Below are positions 8,098 to 17,217 of a stretch of DNA of 64,000 bases, piece by piece. Made by a program: the position numbers and the translations under genes. The notes beneath the pieces are model-generated. The model saw only the letters and a program-made list of their open reading frames with translations. It ran no database searches and was not told where the DNA came from. The stretch is taken from positions 2,046,001 through 2,110,000 of the forward strand of contig NZ_CP022753.1 in assembly GCF_002263495.1 (NCBI RefSeq), in the 5' to 3' direction. How positions within the stretch are numbered: position 1 is the stretch's first letter; each line of letters starts with the position of its first letter. This DNA is from Nocardiopsis gilva YIM 90087 (GTDB lineage: Bacteria; Actinomycetota; Actinomycetes; Streptosporangiales; Streptosporangiaceae).

Positions 8098-9549
8098 GTG
8101 ACTGCGAATGACCCGCGAACACCGCTGAACGCCGTGCGCCGCCGGAGGTATGTGCTCTCCGCCTGGCCGTGGCGGTCCCTCGCCTACCTCCTGACGGCGC
8201 TGCCGCTCATGTCGGCCGTGACGCCGGTGGTGACCGTCCTCACCCTGCCGTGGTGGTTGCTGGCGGTTCTCTGGAACGACCATGCCGGGGCACAGGCGGG
8301 CGCGCCGACCCCGACGCAGTTGGCGGCCTCCGCCGTCCTGGTGCTCATCGGGGTGGCCGCGTTCGCCGCGTGCGCCCCGCTGGTGGCGCTGCCCCTGGCC
8401 GAGGTGGAGCGGAGGCGGCTGGGGATCATCCACACCGAACCCGCGACGAGTGGCCACCGCACCCCGACCGCCCCCGGTCCGGCCCCATGGCTGCGGCTGC
8501 GCTACAGCGAGGCGGTGACCTGGCGGGAGACCGCCTACCTGCTGCTGTTCGTCCCGCTCACCCTGGCCACGTGGGCGGTGGTCGGCGGGGCGGCGGTCCT
8601 CGTCGCTGTGCTGCTGCTCGGCCCACTGCTGGTCATGGGGCAGGACGAGCCCATCTCGATGGGGATCCAGCGGATCGACGATCCGGTCGAGGCCCTGCCC
8701 TACGCACTGGTCGGGGTGGTCCTGCTCGTGGCGGCGGTCTACCTCGTGGCCCTGGCCGCCGGCGGACACGGGGCGCTGGCGCGGGTGCTGCTGCAGGGAC
8801 CGGCGAGAGGCGAGTTGGAGGCGGAGCTGACCGAGGTGACCCGCTCCCGCGCCCGGCTGGTGGACGCCTTCGAAGCTGAGCGCCGCCGGATCGAGCGGGA
8901 CCTGCACGACGGCGCGCAGCAGCGCCTGGTCGCGCTCACCATGCAGCTCGGCCTGGCCAGGCTGGACCTGCCCGCCGGCTCCCCGGCGGCCCGCACCCTC
9001 GAAGCAGCGCATGACCAGGCCAAGGAGCTCATCGTTGAGATGCGCGAACTCGTGCGGGGGATCCACCCGAAGGTCCTCACCGACCTCGGGCTGCCCGCCG
9101 CCCTGCCCGACCTGGCCGACCGCTGCGCGCTGCCGGTGGACGTGGCCGTCGACCTGCCGCATCGGCTCCCGCCGCACATCGAGGGCACCGCCTACTTCGT
9201 GGTGGCGGAGACCGTGACCAACGTCGCCAAGCACAGCGGGGCGACGGCCGCGTCGGTGCGGGTGCGCCTGGAACAGGGCCGTGCGGGCGACCGGAAGGCG
9301 GTCGGGACCCCCGACCTGCTGGTGGTGGAGGTCTCCGACAACGGACACGGCGGAGCGGAGGTCGGAACCGGCGCGGGCACCGGCCTGACCGGCCTGGCGG
9401 ACCGCGTCGCCGTGATGGACGGCAGAATGTTGCTGTCCAGCCCGCCCGGCGGGCCGACCGTGGTGAGAGTGGAGCTTCCGTGCGACCGGATGGACCAGAA
9501 CGCGCACACCAGCGGCGCGGGGCGGCCGGAACCGGGGAACAGGCCGTGA
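8098..9549 (+). CDS. Sensor histidine kinase, NarL/DesK type (HisKA_3)
   Basis: This is a 483-aa membrane sensor kinase. About four hydrophobic segments fill the first 230 residues. A HisKA_3 dimerisation/phosphoacceptor motif ERDLHDGAQQRLVAL follows, with the phosphorylated His near residue 270. A HATPase_c domain contains VTNVAKHSGA (N box) and DNGHGG plus GTGLTGLADR (G boxes). The GTG at 8098 is preferred over ATG 8080 because it sits 7 nt after a good -10 box, implying a leaderless mRNA. The stop overlaps the response-regulator GTG as GTGA, so the pair is translationally coupled. The signal sensed is unknown; there is no large extracytoplasmic domain. Confidence 0.9.
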   Translation: MTANDPRTPLNAVRRRRYVLSAWPWRSLAYLLTALPLMSAVTPVVTVLTLPWWLLAVLWNDHAGAQAGAPTPTQLAASAVLVLIGVAAFAACAPLVALPLAEVERRRLGIIHTEPATSGHRTPTAPGPAPWLRLRYSEAVTWRETAYLLLFVPLTLATWAVVGGAAVLVAVLLLGPLLVMGQDEPISMGIQRIDDPVEALPYALVGVVLLVAAVYLVALAAGGHGALARVLLQGPARGELEAELTEVTRSRARLVDAFEAERRRIERDLHDGAQQRLVALTMQLGLARLDLPAGSPAARTLEAAHDQAKELIVEMRELVRGIHPKVLTDLGLPAALPDLADRCALPVDVAVDLPHRLPPHIEGTAYFVVAETVTNVAKHSGATAASVRVRLEQGRAGDRKAVGTPDLLVVEVSDNGHGGAEVGTGAGTGLTGLADRVAVMDGRMLLSSPPGGPTVVRVELPCDRMDQNAHTSGAGRPEPGNRP

Positions 9550-10193
9550 CCCGCGTCGTTCTCGCGGAGGACGGGGTCCTGCTGCGCGAAGGCCTGTCGG
9601 GGCTGCTGGAGCGCTTCGGGTTCACGGTGGCGGCCGCGGTCGGCGACGCCCCGGCGCTCCTCGCCGCGGTGCGCGAGCATCGGCCGGACCTCGTCATCAC
9701 CGACATCCGGATGCCGCCGGGCTTCAGCGACGAAGGCCTGCGCGCGGCGGTGGAGTTGCGCAGGGATCAGCCGGGTCTGGCCGTCGTGGCGCTGAGCCAG
9801 TACGTCGAGCAGAGCTACGCCGGGGATCTGCTGGAGTCCGGCGACGGGAGCGGGGTCGGCTACCTCCTCAAGGAGCGGGTCGTCGACATCGAGGACTTCG
9901 TCCGGACGCTGCGCACGGTGCTGGACGGCGGGACGGTGGTGGATCCCCAGGTGGTCCGCCAGCTGCTGGTCCGCCGGCGCGATCCGCTGGCCCGGCTGTC
10001 GCCGCGTGAGCGCGAGGTGCTGGAGCTCATGGCCGAGGGCCACTCCAACGCCGCGATCGAGCGGCGGCTGTTCCTCAGCGAGGCGGCGGTCGGCAAGCAC
10101 ATCGGCAACATCCTGGCCAAGCTCGACCTGCCCCCGGATGACGATGTCAACCGCCGCGTCATGGCCGTGCTGGCCTTCCTGCGGAGCGACTGA
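9546..10193 (+). CDS. LuxR/NarL-family response regulator
   Basis: This 215-aa response regulator is the partner of the kinase immediately upstream, with which it shares a 4-nt GTGA overlap. The receiver domain carries the acidic pair near its N-terminus (AEDG), the phosphoacceptor Asp53 in VITDIRMP and a conserved Lys in GYLLKERV. A LuxR-type helix-turn-helix fills roughly residues 150-205 (LSPREREVLELMAEGHSN). It probably binds DNA as a phosphorylated dimer. The inverted repeat at 8019-8040 is a candidate site. It is convergent with the ADP-forming ligase gene. Confidence 0.93.
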   Translation: MTRVVLAEDGVLLREGLSGLLERFGFTVAAAVGDAPALLAAVREHRPDLVITDIRMPPGFSDEGLRAAVELRRDQPGLAVVALSQYVEQSYAGDLLESGDGSGVGYLLKERVVDIEDFVRTLRTVLDGGTVVDPQVVRQLLVRRRDPLARLSPREREVLELMAEGHSNAAIERRLFLSEAAVGKHIGNILAKLDLPPDDDVNRRVMAVLAFLRSD

Positions 10194-10353
10194 GGGGAAC
10201 CGCGGGTGAAGGTTTCGGACATCGCGTACGCGCAGACATTCGAGCGCGACTCGAACCCTCGATGGGGATGAACCGCAACGCGCCACAGCGAGGAGCAATG
10301 AGGCCAGCGGAACCGTGCCGCAACACCGCGAACGCCCGGCCGGAGGACACGCC

Positions 10354-12672
10354 TCAGATGACCGTCCGGGCGTGGGCGACGGTCTTGCCCGCGCGGACGG
10401 CGCCGGCGGCGGCCTCCAGTGTCGGGTACACGGGAACCCCGGCGGCGCGGGCCGCGGCGCGTGCGTCGTCGACCACCTCCGGTGGGCCGCACTCGGCGTT
10501 GCGCAGGACGAGCGTGACCCGCGACCTCGGAAGCCCGGACTGCAGGGCGGCGATGTGGTCCACATACTCCAGAAGTCCGGTCAGCCCGGAGGAGGGTCCC
10601 GCCGCTTCGGGAGCGCCGGAGGGGGCGCCGCGGTCGCGTCCGCCGTAGGTGACGAAGCTCTGCACGTTGACATGCGCCACCACGTCGGGGAACGGGGAGA
10701 CCGCGCCCCACACCGACCGGAGAGTCCCGGCAGCGTCGACGGCCTCCACCGCCCTGCGCACCAGATCCTTGCGTGCCCTTGGGCCGAGGGGAACCTCCAG
10801 TGGGTTGGACAGCGAGGTGCCCGCGCCGAGTCCCAGGTCGCGTAGGGCCTCCTGGGCCTGGTGGCCGATGGTGCCGAGCCGCATCCCAGCGGCGTCGAAC
10901 GCGTCGGCGGCCAGCACTCCGGCCCCGCCGCTGGGTCCGATCACCAGCACGTCCGGGCCGCCGCCCACCGGTCGCCGCACGTGCAGGTCGAGAAAGTCCA
11001 GCGCGTCGATGAGCTCCCCCGCGCCGTCCACCAGCACCACACCGCACTGCCGCGCCAGCGCCCGCCACACCCGCGCGTCGCCGATCATGCCGCCGGTGTG
11101 CGAGGCCGCCGCTCGCCGCCCCTGCGCGCTGCGCCCGCCGATCAGCGCCACCACCGGCAGCCGCCCCCTGACGGCCGACACCTCCTCGAACAGGGCGCGG
11201 CCCTCGCGCGGATCCTCCAGGTAGAGCCCCAGCACGTGGGTCTCGGGGTCGGCGGCCAGATGGCGCACCAGCTCCGCGGGGGTGACGTCGGCACAGTTGC
11301 CGACCGTGGCCACCTTGGCGAAGTGCAGCCCGCGCCGCTCACCCACCTTGATCACTTCTCCGGCCAGCCCGCCGCTCTGCGAGATCAGGCTGATGTGCCC
11401 GGGTGCGGATAGGTCCCCGCCCACGAACGTCTGCCCACCGGCGGGGGAGTACACGCCCATGCAGTTGGGGCCGAGCAGCCGGGTACCGCTCTCCTTGGCG
11501 GCGGCGAGCAGCTCCCGCTCCAGTTCCGCCCCGGCTGCCCCCGTCTCCCCGAATCCGCCGCTCATCACCTGGACGAACGGCACGCCCGCTGCCGCGCGCA
11601 CGGCCTCGACGCACGCGTCGGCGGGCACGGCCACCAGGGCGTAGTCGACGTCGTCGGGCACCTCCGCCAGGGAGGGGACGGCGCGGACGCCCCCGATGAT
11701 GTGGGCCCGGGGGTGCACCGCCACCAGCCGGGGCGGGTGGGGGTGCGCCGCGTGGAGGGCGCGGTACTGGGCGAGGAACATGTTTCCGAACGTCGACTTC
11801 GAGGCGGAGGCGCCGACCACGGCGATGCCGCGCGGCGCGAACAGCCGGGTGAAGTCGGTGGAGCGGGTGTCCGTGACGGGGCCGCGGGACACCCGTGTCG
11901 GTCGCGGACGGGCCGGGGACAGGCCGGTCGGCCTTCGGACACCGGGGGCGAGCAGCAGCCGCGCGTCGACGGCGGTCGCGCCCCGGGGACCGGCGACCAC
12001 CGGGTTGAGGTCGAGCTCGCTCCAGTCGTTGCCGAGCCGTTCGACCAGCCCGCCCCGGCCGCCGACCGCCAGGATCAGCTCGGTGAGCGCCGTCCGGTCC
12101 ACCGGGGTCCCGCCGCGCACGCCGTCCAACAGGGCCGCGCCGCGCAGTTCGGCCAGGGCCGCCTCGACGTCGGTCCGCCCGACCGGGCACAGCCGCAGTG
12201 ACGTGTCGCCGAGTGCCTCCGTCCAGACCCCGCCGAGCCCCACCATCAGCACGGGTCCGAACGACGGATCGCGGACGGCGCCGACGATGAGCTCCACGCC
12301 GGGCGCCGCCTGCTCCTCCACCAGGAACCCGGCCGGTCGGAGCCCGTGCGCGGCCAGCGCCGCGCGCATCTCCTCGGCGACGGCGGCGAGCCGGTCGGGC
12401 GCGCCCAGGTCGAGGCGCACCGCCCCCACGTCGCTCTTGTGCACGATTCCGGGGCCGAACGCCTTGAGTACCAGCGGGGCGGACAGCCCGGACGCGGCCG
12501 CGGCGAGGCCGTCGGGCGCCGCCGCGACCGCGCCGCGCGGTACATCGATACCGGCCTGCTCCAGCAGCCGCTTGACCTCCGGCTCGGGGAGGGGAATCGG
12601 GCCGGAGGAACTGGTGGGGGAAGGGCCGGCGAGGTCCGGCAGGGCGGTGTCTTCCGTCCTGTGCGGCGTCAT
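10354..12672 (-). CDS. ADP-forming acyl-CoA synthetase, fused subunits
   Basis: This 772-aa protein fuses the parts of an NDP-forming acyl-CoA synthetase, which interconverts acyl-CoA plus ADP plus phosphate with acid plus ATP plus CoA. The order is an ATP-grasp (beta-like) domain at about 25-240, a CoA-binding Rossmann domain starting near 280 (FAPRGIAVVGAS), and a succinyl-CoA-ligase-like domain with the phosphorylatable histidine in ASHTGGMIGD near residue 525. It starts at ATG overlapping the stop of the upstream AMP-ligase gene by 4 nt (ATGA). With that ligase and the DUF35 gene it forms a three-gene coupled operon. The acyl substrate is unknown. Confidence 0.88.
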   Translation of the reverse strand: MTPHRTEDTALPDLAGPSPTSSSGPIPLPEPEVKRLLEQAGIDVPRGAVAAAPDGLAAAASGLSAPLVLKAFGPGIVHKSDVGAVRLDLGAPDRLAAVAEEMRAALAAHGLRPAGFLVEEQAAPGVELIVGAVRDPSFGPVLMVGLGGVWTEALGDTSLRLCPVGRTDVEAALAELRGAALLDGVRGGTPVDRTALTELILAVGGRGGLVERLGNDWSELDLNPVVAGPRGATAVDARLLLAPGVRRPTGLSPARPRPTRVSRGPVTDTRSTDFTRLFAPRGIAVVGASASKSTFGNMFLAQYRALHAAHPHPPRLVAVHPRAHIIGGVRAVPSLAEVPDDVDYALVAVPADACVEAVRAAAGVPFVQVMSGGFGETGAAGAELERELLAAAKESGTRLLGPNCMGVYSPAGGQTFVGGDLSAPGHISLISQSGGLAGEVIKVGERRGLHFAKVATVGNCADVTPAELVRHLAADPETHVLGLYLEDPREGRALFEEVSAVRGRLPVVALIGGRSAQGRRAAASHTGGMIGDARVWRALARQCGVVLVDGAGELIDALDFLDLHVRRPVGGGPDVLVIGPSGGAGVLAADAFDAAGMRLGTIGHQAQEALRDLGLGAGTSLSNPLEVPLGPRARKDLVRRAVEAVDAAGTLRSVWGAVSPFPDVVAHVNVQSFVTYGGRDRGAPSGAPEAAGPSSGLTGLLEYVDHIAALQSGLPRSRVTLVLRNAECGPPEVVDDARAAARAAGVPVYPTLEAAAGAVRAGKTVAHARTVI

Positions 12673-14246
12673 GCGAGATGCCCGTAGCGCGTCCGGATCT
12701 CCCGGCGGAGCAGCTTGCCGGGGCCGCCCGAGGCGTCCTCGCCGTGCGGCAGCTCATCGGTGAAGACGACGACGTCGGGGCGCTGGTGTTCGGGGAGGCG
12801 GGCGGCGAGTTCGGCGCGGACGCCCAGTTCGGTCGCGGTGGTCCCGGCGCGTGGCACCACGGCCAGGATCACTTTCTGCTCAGCGGTGTCGGCGCCGTCC
12901 TCGTGGGGTGGCGTGCCCACGGCCCCCGCCTCGGCGACGGTATCGAGTTCGGCGGCGGCCTCCTCGATCTCCACCGGGCGGGTCCACCGGCCGCCCTTGA
13001 GGATGGCGTCGGAACGTCGGCCGAGCACGTACAGGTGGCCGTCCGGGTCGATGCGGCCGAGGTCGCCGCCGACGTACCAGACGTCCCGCAGCACCTCGGC
13101 GGTGGCCTCGGGCTGGCCGTCATAGCAGGCCATGCGGTGCGCCCCGGCCAGATTGATCTCGCCGATCTCGTCGACGACCGGCTCGCCCGAGGGCCGCGTG
13201 ACCCGGATGGCGCACCCGGTCCGGGCCCGCCCCGCCGACCTCAGGTCCTGGCTGCCGTCGTCGAGCCGCCCGCAGGCCGAGTACGGCGCCTCGGTCTGGC
13301 CGTAGTAGCCGTAGACCGCCGCCCGCGGAAACCGCTCCTTGATCCGGTGGAGCAGCGCGGGCGCCAGCGGCTCGCCGCCGAGGATGATGGTGGTCAGGGA
13401 CGAGAGGTCGGCGGTGGTGTGCTCGTCGTTCGCGAACAGCGCGCTGAAGAAGCTCGGGATCAGGCTGACGTGGGTGACGCGTTCACGGGGGACGACGGTC
13501 AGGAAGTTCTTCGGCCCCCAGTCCTGCTCCAGCACCAGGCGCAGGCCGCCGTAGAGCGCGGGGCCGGCGATGGCGGTGAAGCCGATGCCCCAGATGACGG
13601 CCCCGGTGCCGAAGACGGAGTCGGCGCTGCGCGGGATGTCCTGCCACAGCCGGGCGGTGGCCAGCGAGCTGGCGTGGGTGTGCACGACGGCCTTGGGCAG
13701 ACCGGTGGACCCGGAGGTGAAGAACAGCGCCAGGGGGTCGTCGCCTGTGCCGTGGATCTCCGGCTCGGTCTGCGGTGCGGTGGCGCTGAGCGCGTCGAGG
13801 TCGACCGTGTCCTGTGCCGGGCCGCCCACCCGGATCCACGTGTGGACCCGCGGCAGGTGCGGGCGCATCTCGCGCACCACCGCGTCCATCCCGGAGTCGT
13901 AGACGAGCACGGTCGCCCCGGCGCGGTCGACCACCCGCGCCAGCACATCGGCGTCCCAGAACGGGTTGAGGGCGGCGGTGACGGCGCCCATCTTGAACAG
14001 GGCGAGGTAGACCTCGGCGACGCTGAGGGTCTCGCCGATCAAGGCGGCCACACGTTGCCGGGGGCGGATTCCGGCATCGGCCAGCGCGTGGGCACGGCGG
14101 TTGACGGCCCGGTTGAGCTGGTCGTAGGTGAGGCTCGTGCCGCCGGAGTAGGTCAGTGCGATCTTCGTGGGCATGGCCAGCGCCCCGGCGGTCAGGACCG
14201 CGTAGCCGTAGTTACCGAAGGAATTGACGGATCCGGTCCGCGTCAC
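12669..14246 (-). CDS. AMP-forming acyl-CoA synthetase (benzoate-CoA-ligase-like)
   Basis: This 525-aa ANL-superfamily enzyme would activate a carboxylic acid to its CoA thioester via an acyl-AMP. The phosphate-binding motif FFTSGSTGLPKAV is near residues 175-187. YGYYGQTEAP and VGGDLGRIDPDGHLYVLGR are the later core motifs, and the C-terminal catalytic lysine is present in GGPGKLLRREI. It is therefore an intact ligase, unlike the relatives at 18543 and 34463. The GTG start overlaps the DUF35 stop as GTGA, and its own stop overlaps the next gene as ATGA. The substrate is probably aromatic or alicyclic, inferred from benzoate-CoA-ligase-like architecture only. Confidence 0.88.
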   Translation of the reverse strand: MTRTGSVNSFGNYGYAVLTAGALAMPTKIALTYSGGTSLTYDQLNRAVNRRAHALADAGIRPRQRVAALIGETLSVAEVYLALFKMGAVTAALNPFWDADVLARVVDRAGATVLVYDSGMDAVVREMRPHLPRVHTWIRVGGPAQDTVDLDALSATAPQTEPEIHGTGDDPLALFFTSGSTGLPKAVVHTHASSLATARLWQDIPRSADSVFGTGAVIWGIGFTAIAGPALYGGLRLVLEQDWGPKNFLTVVPRERVTHVSLIPSFFSALFANDEHTTADLSSLTTIILGGEPLAPALLHRIKERFPRAAVYGYYGQTEAPYSACGRLDDGSQDLRSAGRARTGCAIRVTRPSGEPVVDEIGEINLAGAHRMACYDGQPEATAEVLRDVWYVGGDLGRIDPDGHLYVLGRRSDAILKGGRWTRPVEIEEAAAELDTVAEAGAVGTPPHEDGADTAEQKVILAVVPRAGTTATELGVRAELAARLPEHQRPDVVVFTDELPHGEDASGGPGKLLRREIRTRYGHLA

Positions 14247-14884
14247 GGCGGCCTCCTCGGGGCGGGCGTGCTCTCGGCTGCGGATGTGGCTCGTCGGCGG
14301 ATGTGCTCGGGCTGAGGTGGCGGGGTGCTCTCTCGCGGTCGCTCGCCTACATCACGGACACCGGCACGGCGCGGTTCAACGGGGCCGTGGTCGTCCGGGG
14401 CGGCTCGCGCCGGGCACGACCGGGTGGCCCGCGGGGTCGCGGGGGATCGGCCATCGCGCTCCTCCGGGCCGAGCGGACGGAAGTCGGGGATCGGGCCGAA
14501 GCCGGGGAGGTCGGTGAACGTCGCGGCCACCGGCATGCCGATGGTGATGCCGTCGGTCGGGCAGCCGCGGATCCCGCCGAAGGCGCGCAGTCCGGGCTGC
14601 TCCACGAGTTCCACCCAGGCCACGGCGTAGGGGGCCAGGTCCGCGAAGCCGGGGACGAAGGGCCGGTGGATGACGGTGTAGGTGAGGACGTGGCCCCGGC
14701 CCGAGACCGGTTCGAAGCCGAGCGCTGTGCCCCGGCAGAAAGGGCAGGCCGGTTCGGGGAAGTGGACGTAGCGGCGGCAGCCGGCGCACCGCTGGATGAC
14801 GAGCCGACCGGTGCGGCAGGCGGACCAGTAGGGCTCGGTGAGCGGTGTGGGGGCCGGGTGGGGACGCTCCTGGGGCGCGTTCAT
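14243..14884 (-). CDS. DUF35 OB-fold / zinc-ribbon acyl-CoA-binding protein
   Basis: This 213-aa protein belongs to the DUF35 family, which partners thiolase-like enzymes and binds acyl-CoA. A zinc ribbon uses Cys33, Cys36, Cys47 and Cys50 and is followed by the OB-fold (GHVLTYTVIHRPF). Typical members end near residue 150. Here about 65 extra residues, rich in Arg, Pro and Ser, reach the stop, which overlaps the ligase start as GTGA. The overlap argues the extension is real. The start ATG has GGAGG 13 nt upstream. It has no adjacent thiolase; the likely partner is the thiolase at 22137 or 29528. It is divergent from the SDR gene. Confidence 0.8.
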   Translation of the reverse strand: MNAPQERPHPAPTPLTEPYWSACRTGRLVIQRCAGCRRYVHFPEPACPFCRGTALGFEPVSGRGHVLTYTVIHRPFVPGFADLAPYAVAWVELVEQPGLRAFGGIRGCPTDGITIGMPVAATFTDLPGFGPIPDFRPLGPEERDGRSPATPRATRSCPARAAPDDHGPVEPRRAGVRDVGERPRESTPPPQPEHIRRRATSAAESTPAPRRPP

Positions 14885-15001
14885 GCCTGCCGTGCCGACC
14901 TCCTCCCGCTGGCGCAGGGACGGAGCCGCCGCGGGGGTTAGCTGCGCCTCGCACGTCACCCGACGCGGGACCGTCCCCGGAGCGGCGTCCCGGTGACACC
15001 A

Positions 15002-15019
15002 ACCTAGCGTATGCTTGTT
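15002..15019. promoter_or_regulatory. TetR-type operator, degenerate copy (site A)
   Basis: ACCTAGCGTATGCTTGTT matches the local consensus ACCAAGCGnnCGCTTGGT at 13 of the 16 defined positions. It lies between the divergent DUF35/ligase operon and the SDR gene and could control both. It is the weakest of the four 18-bp sites. Confidence 0.45.
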
Positions 15020-15077
15020 TACCCGACAAGGACGGCCGTCCAACGGCAGAGCTCGTTGGAAAAGGGGGTTCTGACGC

Positions 15078-15860
15078 ATGCCCGAGAGCCCGGAGCGACC
15101 TGGAGCATCGTCCGCGCGGTGGGGACTGCGGGGACGCACGGCCCTCGTCACCGGTGGCGCGGGGGGAATCGGACGCGCGATCTGCGCGGCGCTCGCGGAC
15201 ACGGGTGCCGCGGTCGTTGTCAGCGACCTCGACGCGGCCGCGGCGGGCGAGGTCGCCGCGGCCCTGCCCGCGGGGCGGTCGGTCGCCATGGACCTGGCGG
15301 ACCAGGATGAGGTGGCATCGGGCATCGCACGGATACGCGATGCCGCCGCCGACATCGACGTGCTTGTGCACAACGCGGGCGTGAGCGCCATCGCCCCGTT
15401 CGTCGAGGGCGATCCCGCCGACTGGGAGCTGATGTGGCGGGTCAACACCCGCGCCCCCATGCTGCTGACGCGGGCCTTCCTCCCGGGGATGATCGGGCGC
15501 GGCTTCGGGCGCCTGGTGTTCGTCTCCTCCGACGGCGCCCGCGCCGGGTCCGGCGGGGAGGGCGCCTACGCGGCGACCAAGTCCGCGCTGTTCGGCCTGG
15601 CCAAGTCACTCGCCCGAGAGACCGCCCGGCACGGGGTGACCAGCAACGTGGTCTGCCCGGGGCCGACCGACACCCCCATGCTGCGCGAGGTCGCCGAGCG
15701 CCACCCCGACCTGATCGGGAAGCTCACCCGCCAGATCCCCGCGCGCCGCATCGGGACGCCCGCCGACGCCGCGTCGGCGGTGGCGTTCCTCGCCACCCCG
15801 GCCGCCGGATACATCACCGGCCAGACCCTCTCGGTCAGCGGCGGGATCACGATGCAATGA
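15078..15860 (+). CDS. Short-chain dehydrogenase/reductase
   Basis: This is a 260-aa classical SDR. The NAD(P)-binding motif TGGAGGIG is at residues 25-32. HNAG follows, and the catalytic Ser-Tyr-Lys set lies in VSSDG and YAATK (Tyr164, Lys168). The PG motif after the active site (VVCPGPTDTPM) and the C-terminal TGQTLSVSGGI complete the family pattern. It most resembles hydroxyacyl-CoA-type SDRs such as 2-hydroxycyclohexanecarboxyl-CoA dehydrogenase, so a hydroxyacyl-CoA oxidation step is a reasonable inference. ATG is preceded by AAAAGGGGG. A candidate TetR operator lies 60 nt upstream. Confidence 0.88.
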   Translation: MPESPERPGASSARWGLRGRTALVTGGAGGIGRAICAALADTGAAVVVSDLDAAAAGEVAAALPAGRSVAMDLADQDEVASGIARIRDAAADIDVLVHNAGVSAIAPFVEGDPADWELMWRVNTRAPMLLTRAFLPGMIGRGFGRLVFVSSDGARAGSGGEGAYAATKSALFGLAKSLARETARHGVTSNVVCPGPTDTPMLREVAERHPDLIGKLTRQIPARRIGTPADAASAVAFLATPAAGYITGQTLSVSGGITMQ

Positions 15861-15892
15861 CAGCGCCCAGCACACCCCAGAGGCCAGGGCAC

Positions 15893-17137
15893 CTAGCGGA
15901 GGCAGTCGTAGACGGCCTTGACGAGGCGCATGGCGCGGATGCCGCCGGAGAGTTCGGTTCCGGTGCGGTTCATGACATAGGCGAGGGCGATGTCGTGCTC
16001 GGTGTCGGCCAGGCCGATCGAGCCGCCCGCTCCAGTGTGCCCGAAGGCGCTCCGCTGGGCCGCGCGGGGAACGGCGAAGGTCAGCGAGGGGCGCATGAGG
16101 CCCAGGCCGAAGGAGCTGTCCAGGTGCAGGACGCGGTCGGGGCCGGTGGCCCGGGGGAGCAGGGCGTCGCGGAGCGTGTCGGGGGAGACGATCCGCCCGG
16201 CGAGCAGATCACGGTAGAACCCGGCGAGGGCGGAGGCCGTGGTGATGACGCCGGCCGCCGGCCAGCCCGCCCTGAGGACGTCGCGGTTGTTGAACTTGCC
16301 GGGGACGGCGGCGACATCCGGGTTGGCGAAGGCGCGGGAGAACAGGCTCTCCGGATCACGGGCGTCGCGCGCCAGCCGCGCCCTGGGGCCGTCCGCCTGG
16401 CGGTCGTCGGGAGCGGCGGCCGGAGTGGTGCCCGTGCCCGCGGCCGTTGCGCTGTGGCGGTTGGCGGGCTTGCGGTTGGTCGGGCCGGTGGTCAGCCGCG
16501 CTGTGCGGTCGAGAACGCCGTCCGGAGCCCCGATCCACAGGTCGAGTCCCAGCGGGCCGGAGATCTCGTCGGCCACGTACCGCCCCACCGTGCGGCCGTC
16601 GAGCCGGCGCACGATCTCACCCGCCAGCCACCCGTAGGTCAGCGAATGGTAGCCGTGCGCGGTTCCCGGCTCCCACGCGGGCGCCTGCGCGGCGAGCAGC
16701 TCCGCCATGGCCGCGGGGTCGGCGGCCTCGGCCACCGTTACCCGCCGGTCGAACGCGGGCAGCCCGGCCTGGTGCGACATCAGCTGTTCGCCGGTGACCC
16801 CGTCCTTGCCGTGGGCCGCGAACTCCGGCCACCAGCTGGCCGCAGGGGCGCCGAGGTCCAGGCCTTCGCGTTCGGCGACCCGCAGCGCGGCCGCGGCCGT
16901 CAGCGCCTTGGTGCAGGAGAACGCGAAGCAGGGGGTGCCGTGCTCCCAGGGGGACGCTGCCGTGTGGTCGGCGAGGCCGCCCCACAGGTCCACGACCGGC
17001 TCGTCGCCGACGAAGACGGTGAAGGCCGCTCCCGTCTCCAGCTCACGCGCGAAGTTGTCCTCGAAGACCTCGCGGACCCGCGTGAACTCCGGGGCGCAGG
17101 CACCGTGGATCCCGGTCTCCCCCGTCGCGATCGCCAC
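15893..17137 (-). CDS. Serine hydrolase, beta-lactamase/esterase family VIII
   Basis: This 414-aa hydrolase has the class C beta-lactamase fold used by family VIII carboxylesterases. The nucleophile motif is SCTK (Ser74, Lys77 from the GTG start), a tyrosine motif lies in GYHSLTYG, and the third element is HTG in FGHTGAGGS near residue 365. There is no signal peptide from this start, so it is probably cytoplasmic. GTG 17137 is chosen because GGGAG stands 7 nt upstream; in-frame extension upstream lacks family similarity. It is divergent from the cyclase-family gene and convergent with the SDR. It could release acids from esters or lactones feeding the CoA ligases; this is inference. Confidence 0.85.
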   Translation of the reverse strand: MAIATGETGIHGACAPEFTRVREVFEDNFARELETGAAFTVFVGDEPVVDLWGGLADHTAASPWEHGTPCFAFSCTKALTAAAALRVAEREGLDLGAPAASWWPEFAAHGKDGVTGEQLMSHQAGLPAFDRRVTVAEAADPAAMAELLAAQAPAWEPGTAHGYHSLTYGWLAGEIVRRLDGRTVGRYVADEISGPLGLDLWIGAPDGVLDRTARLTTGPTNRKPANRHSATAAGTGTTPAAAPDDRQADGPRARLARDARDPESLFSRAFANPDVAAVPGKFNNRDVLRAGWPAAGVITTASALAGFYRDLLAGRIVSPDTLRDALLPRATGPDRVLHLDSSFGLGLMRPSLTFAVPRAAQRSAFGHTGAGGSIGLADTEHDIALAYVMNRTGTELSGGIRAMRLVKAVYDCLR

Positions 17138-17217
17138 TTCCCACTCCCTCGTCTCGGGCCGATCTCGGACGCCGGACCGACTGTATTCCACCCGAACCAC
17201 GCAAGAAGGTGCCAGGT

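Noticed and set aside
5594-8122. Minus-strand open frame of 842 codons opposite secA2
   Set aside because: It mirrors the codon structure of secA2, has no family similarity, and its composition is the usual GC-rich antisense artefact.
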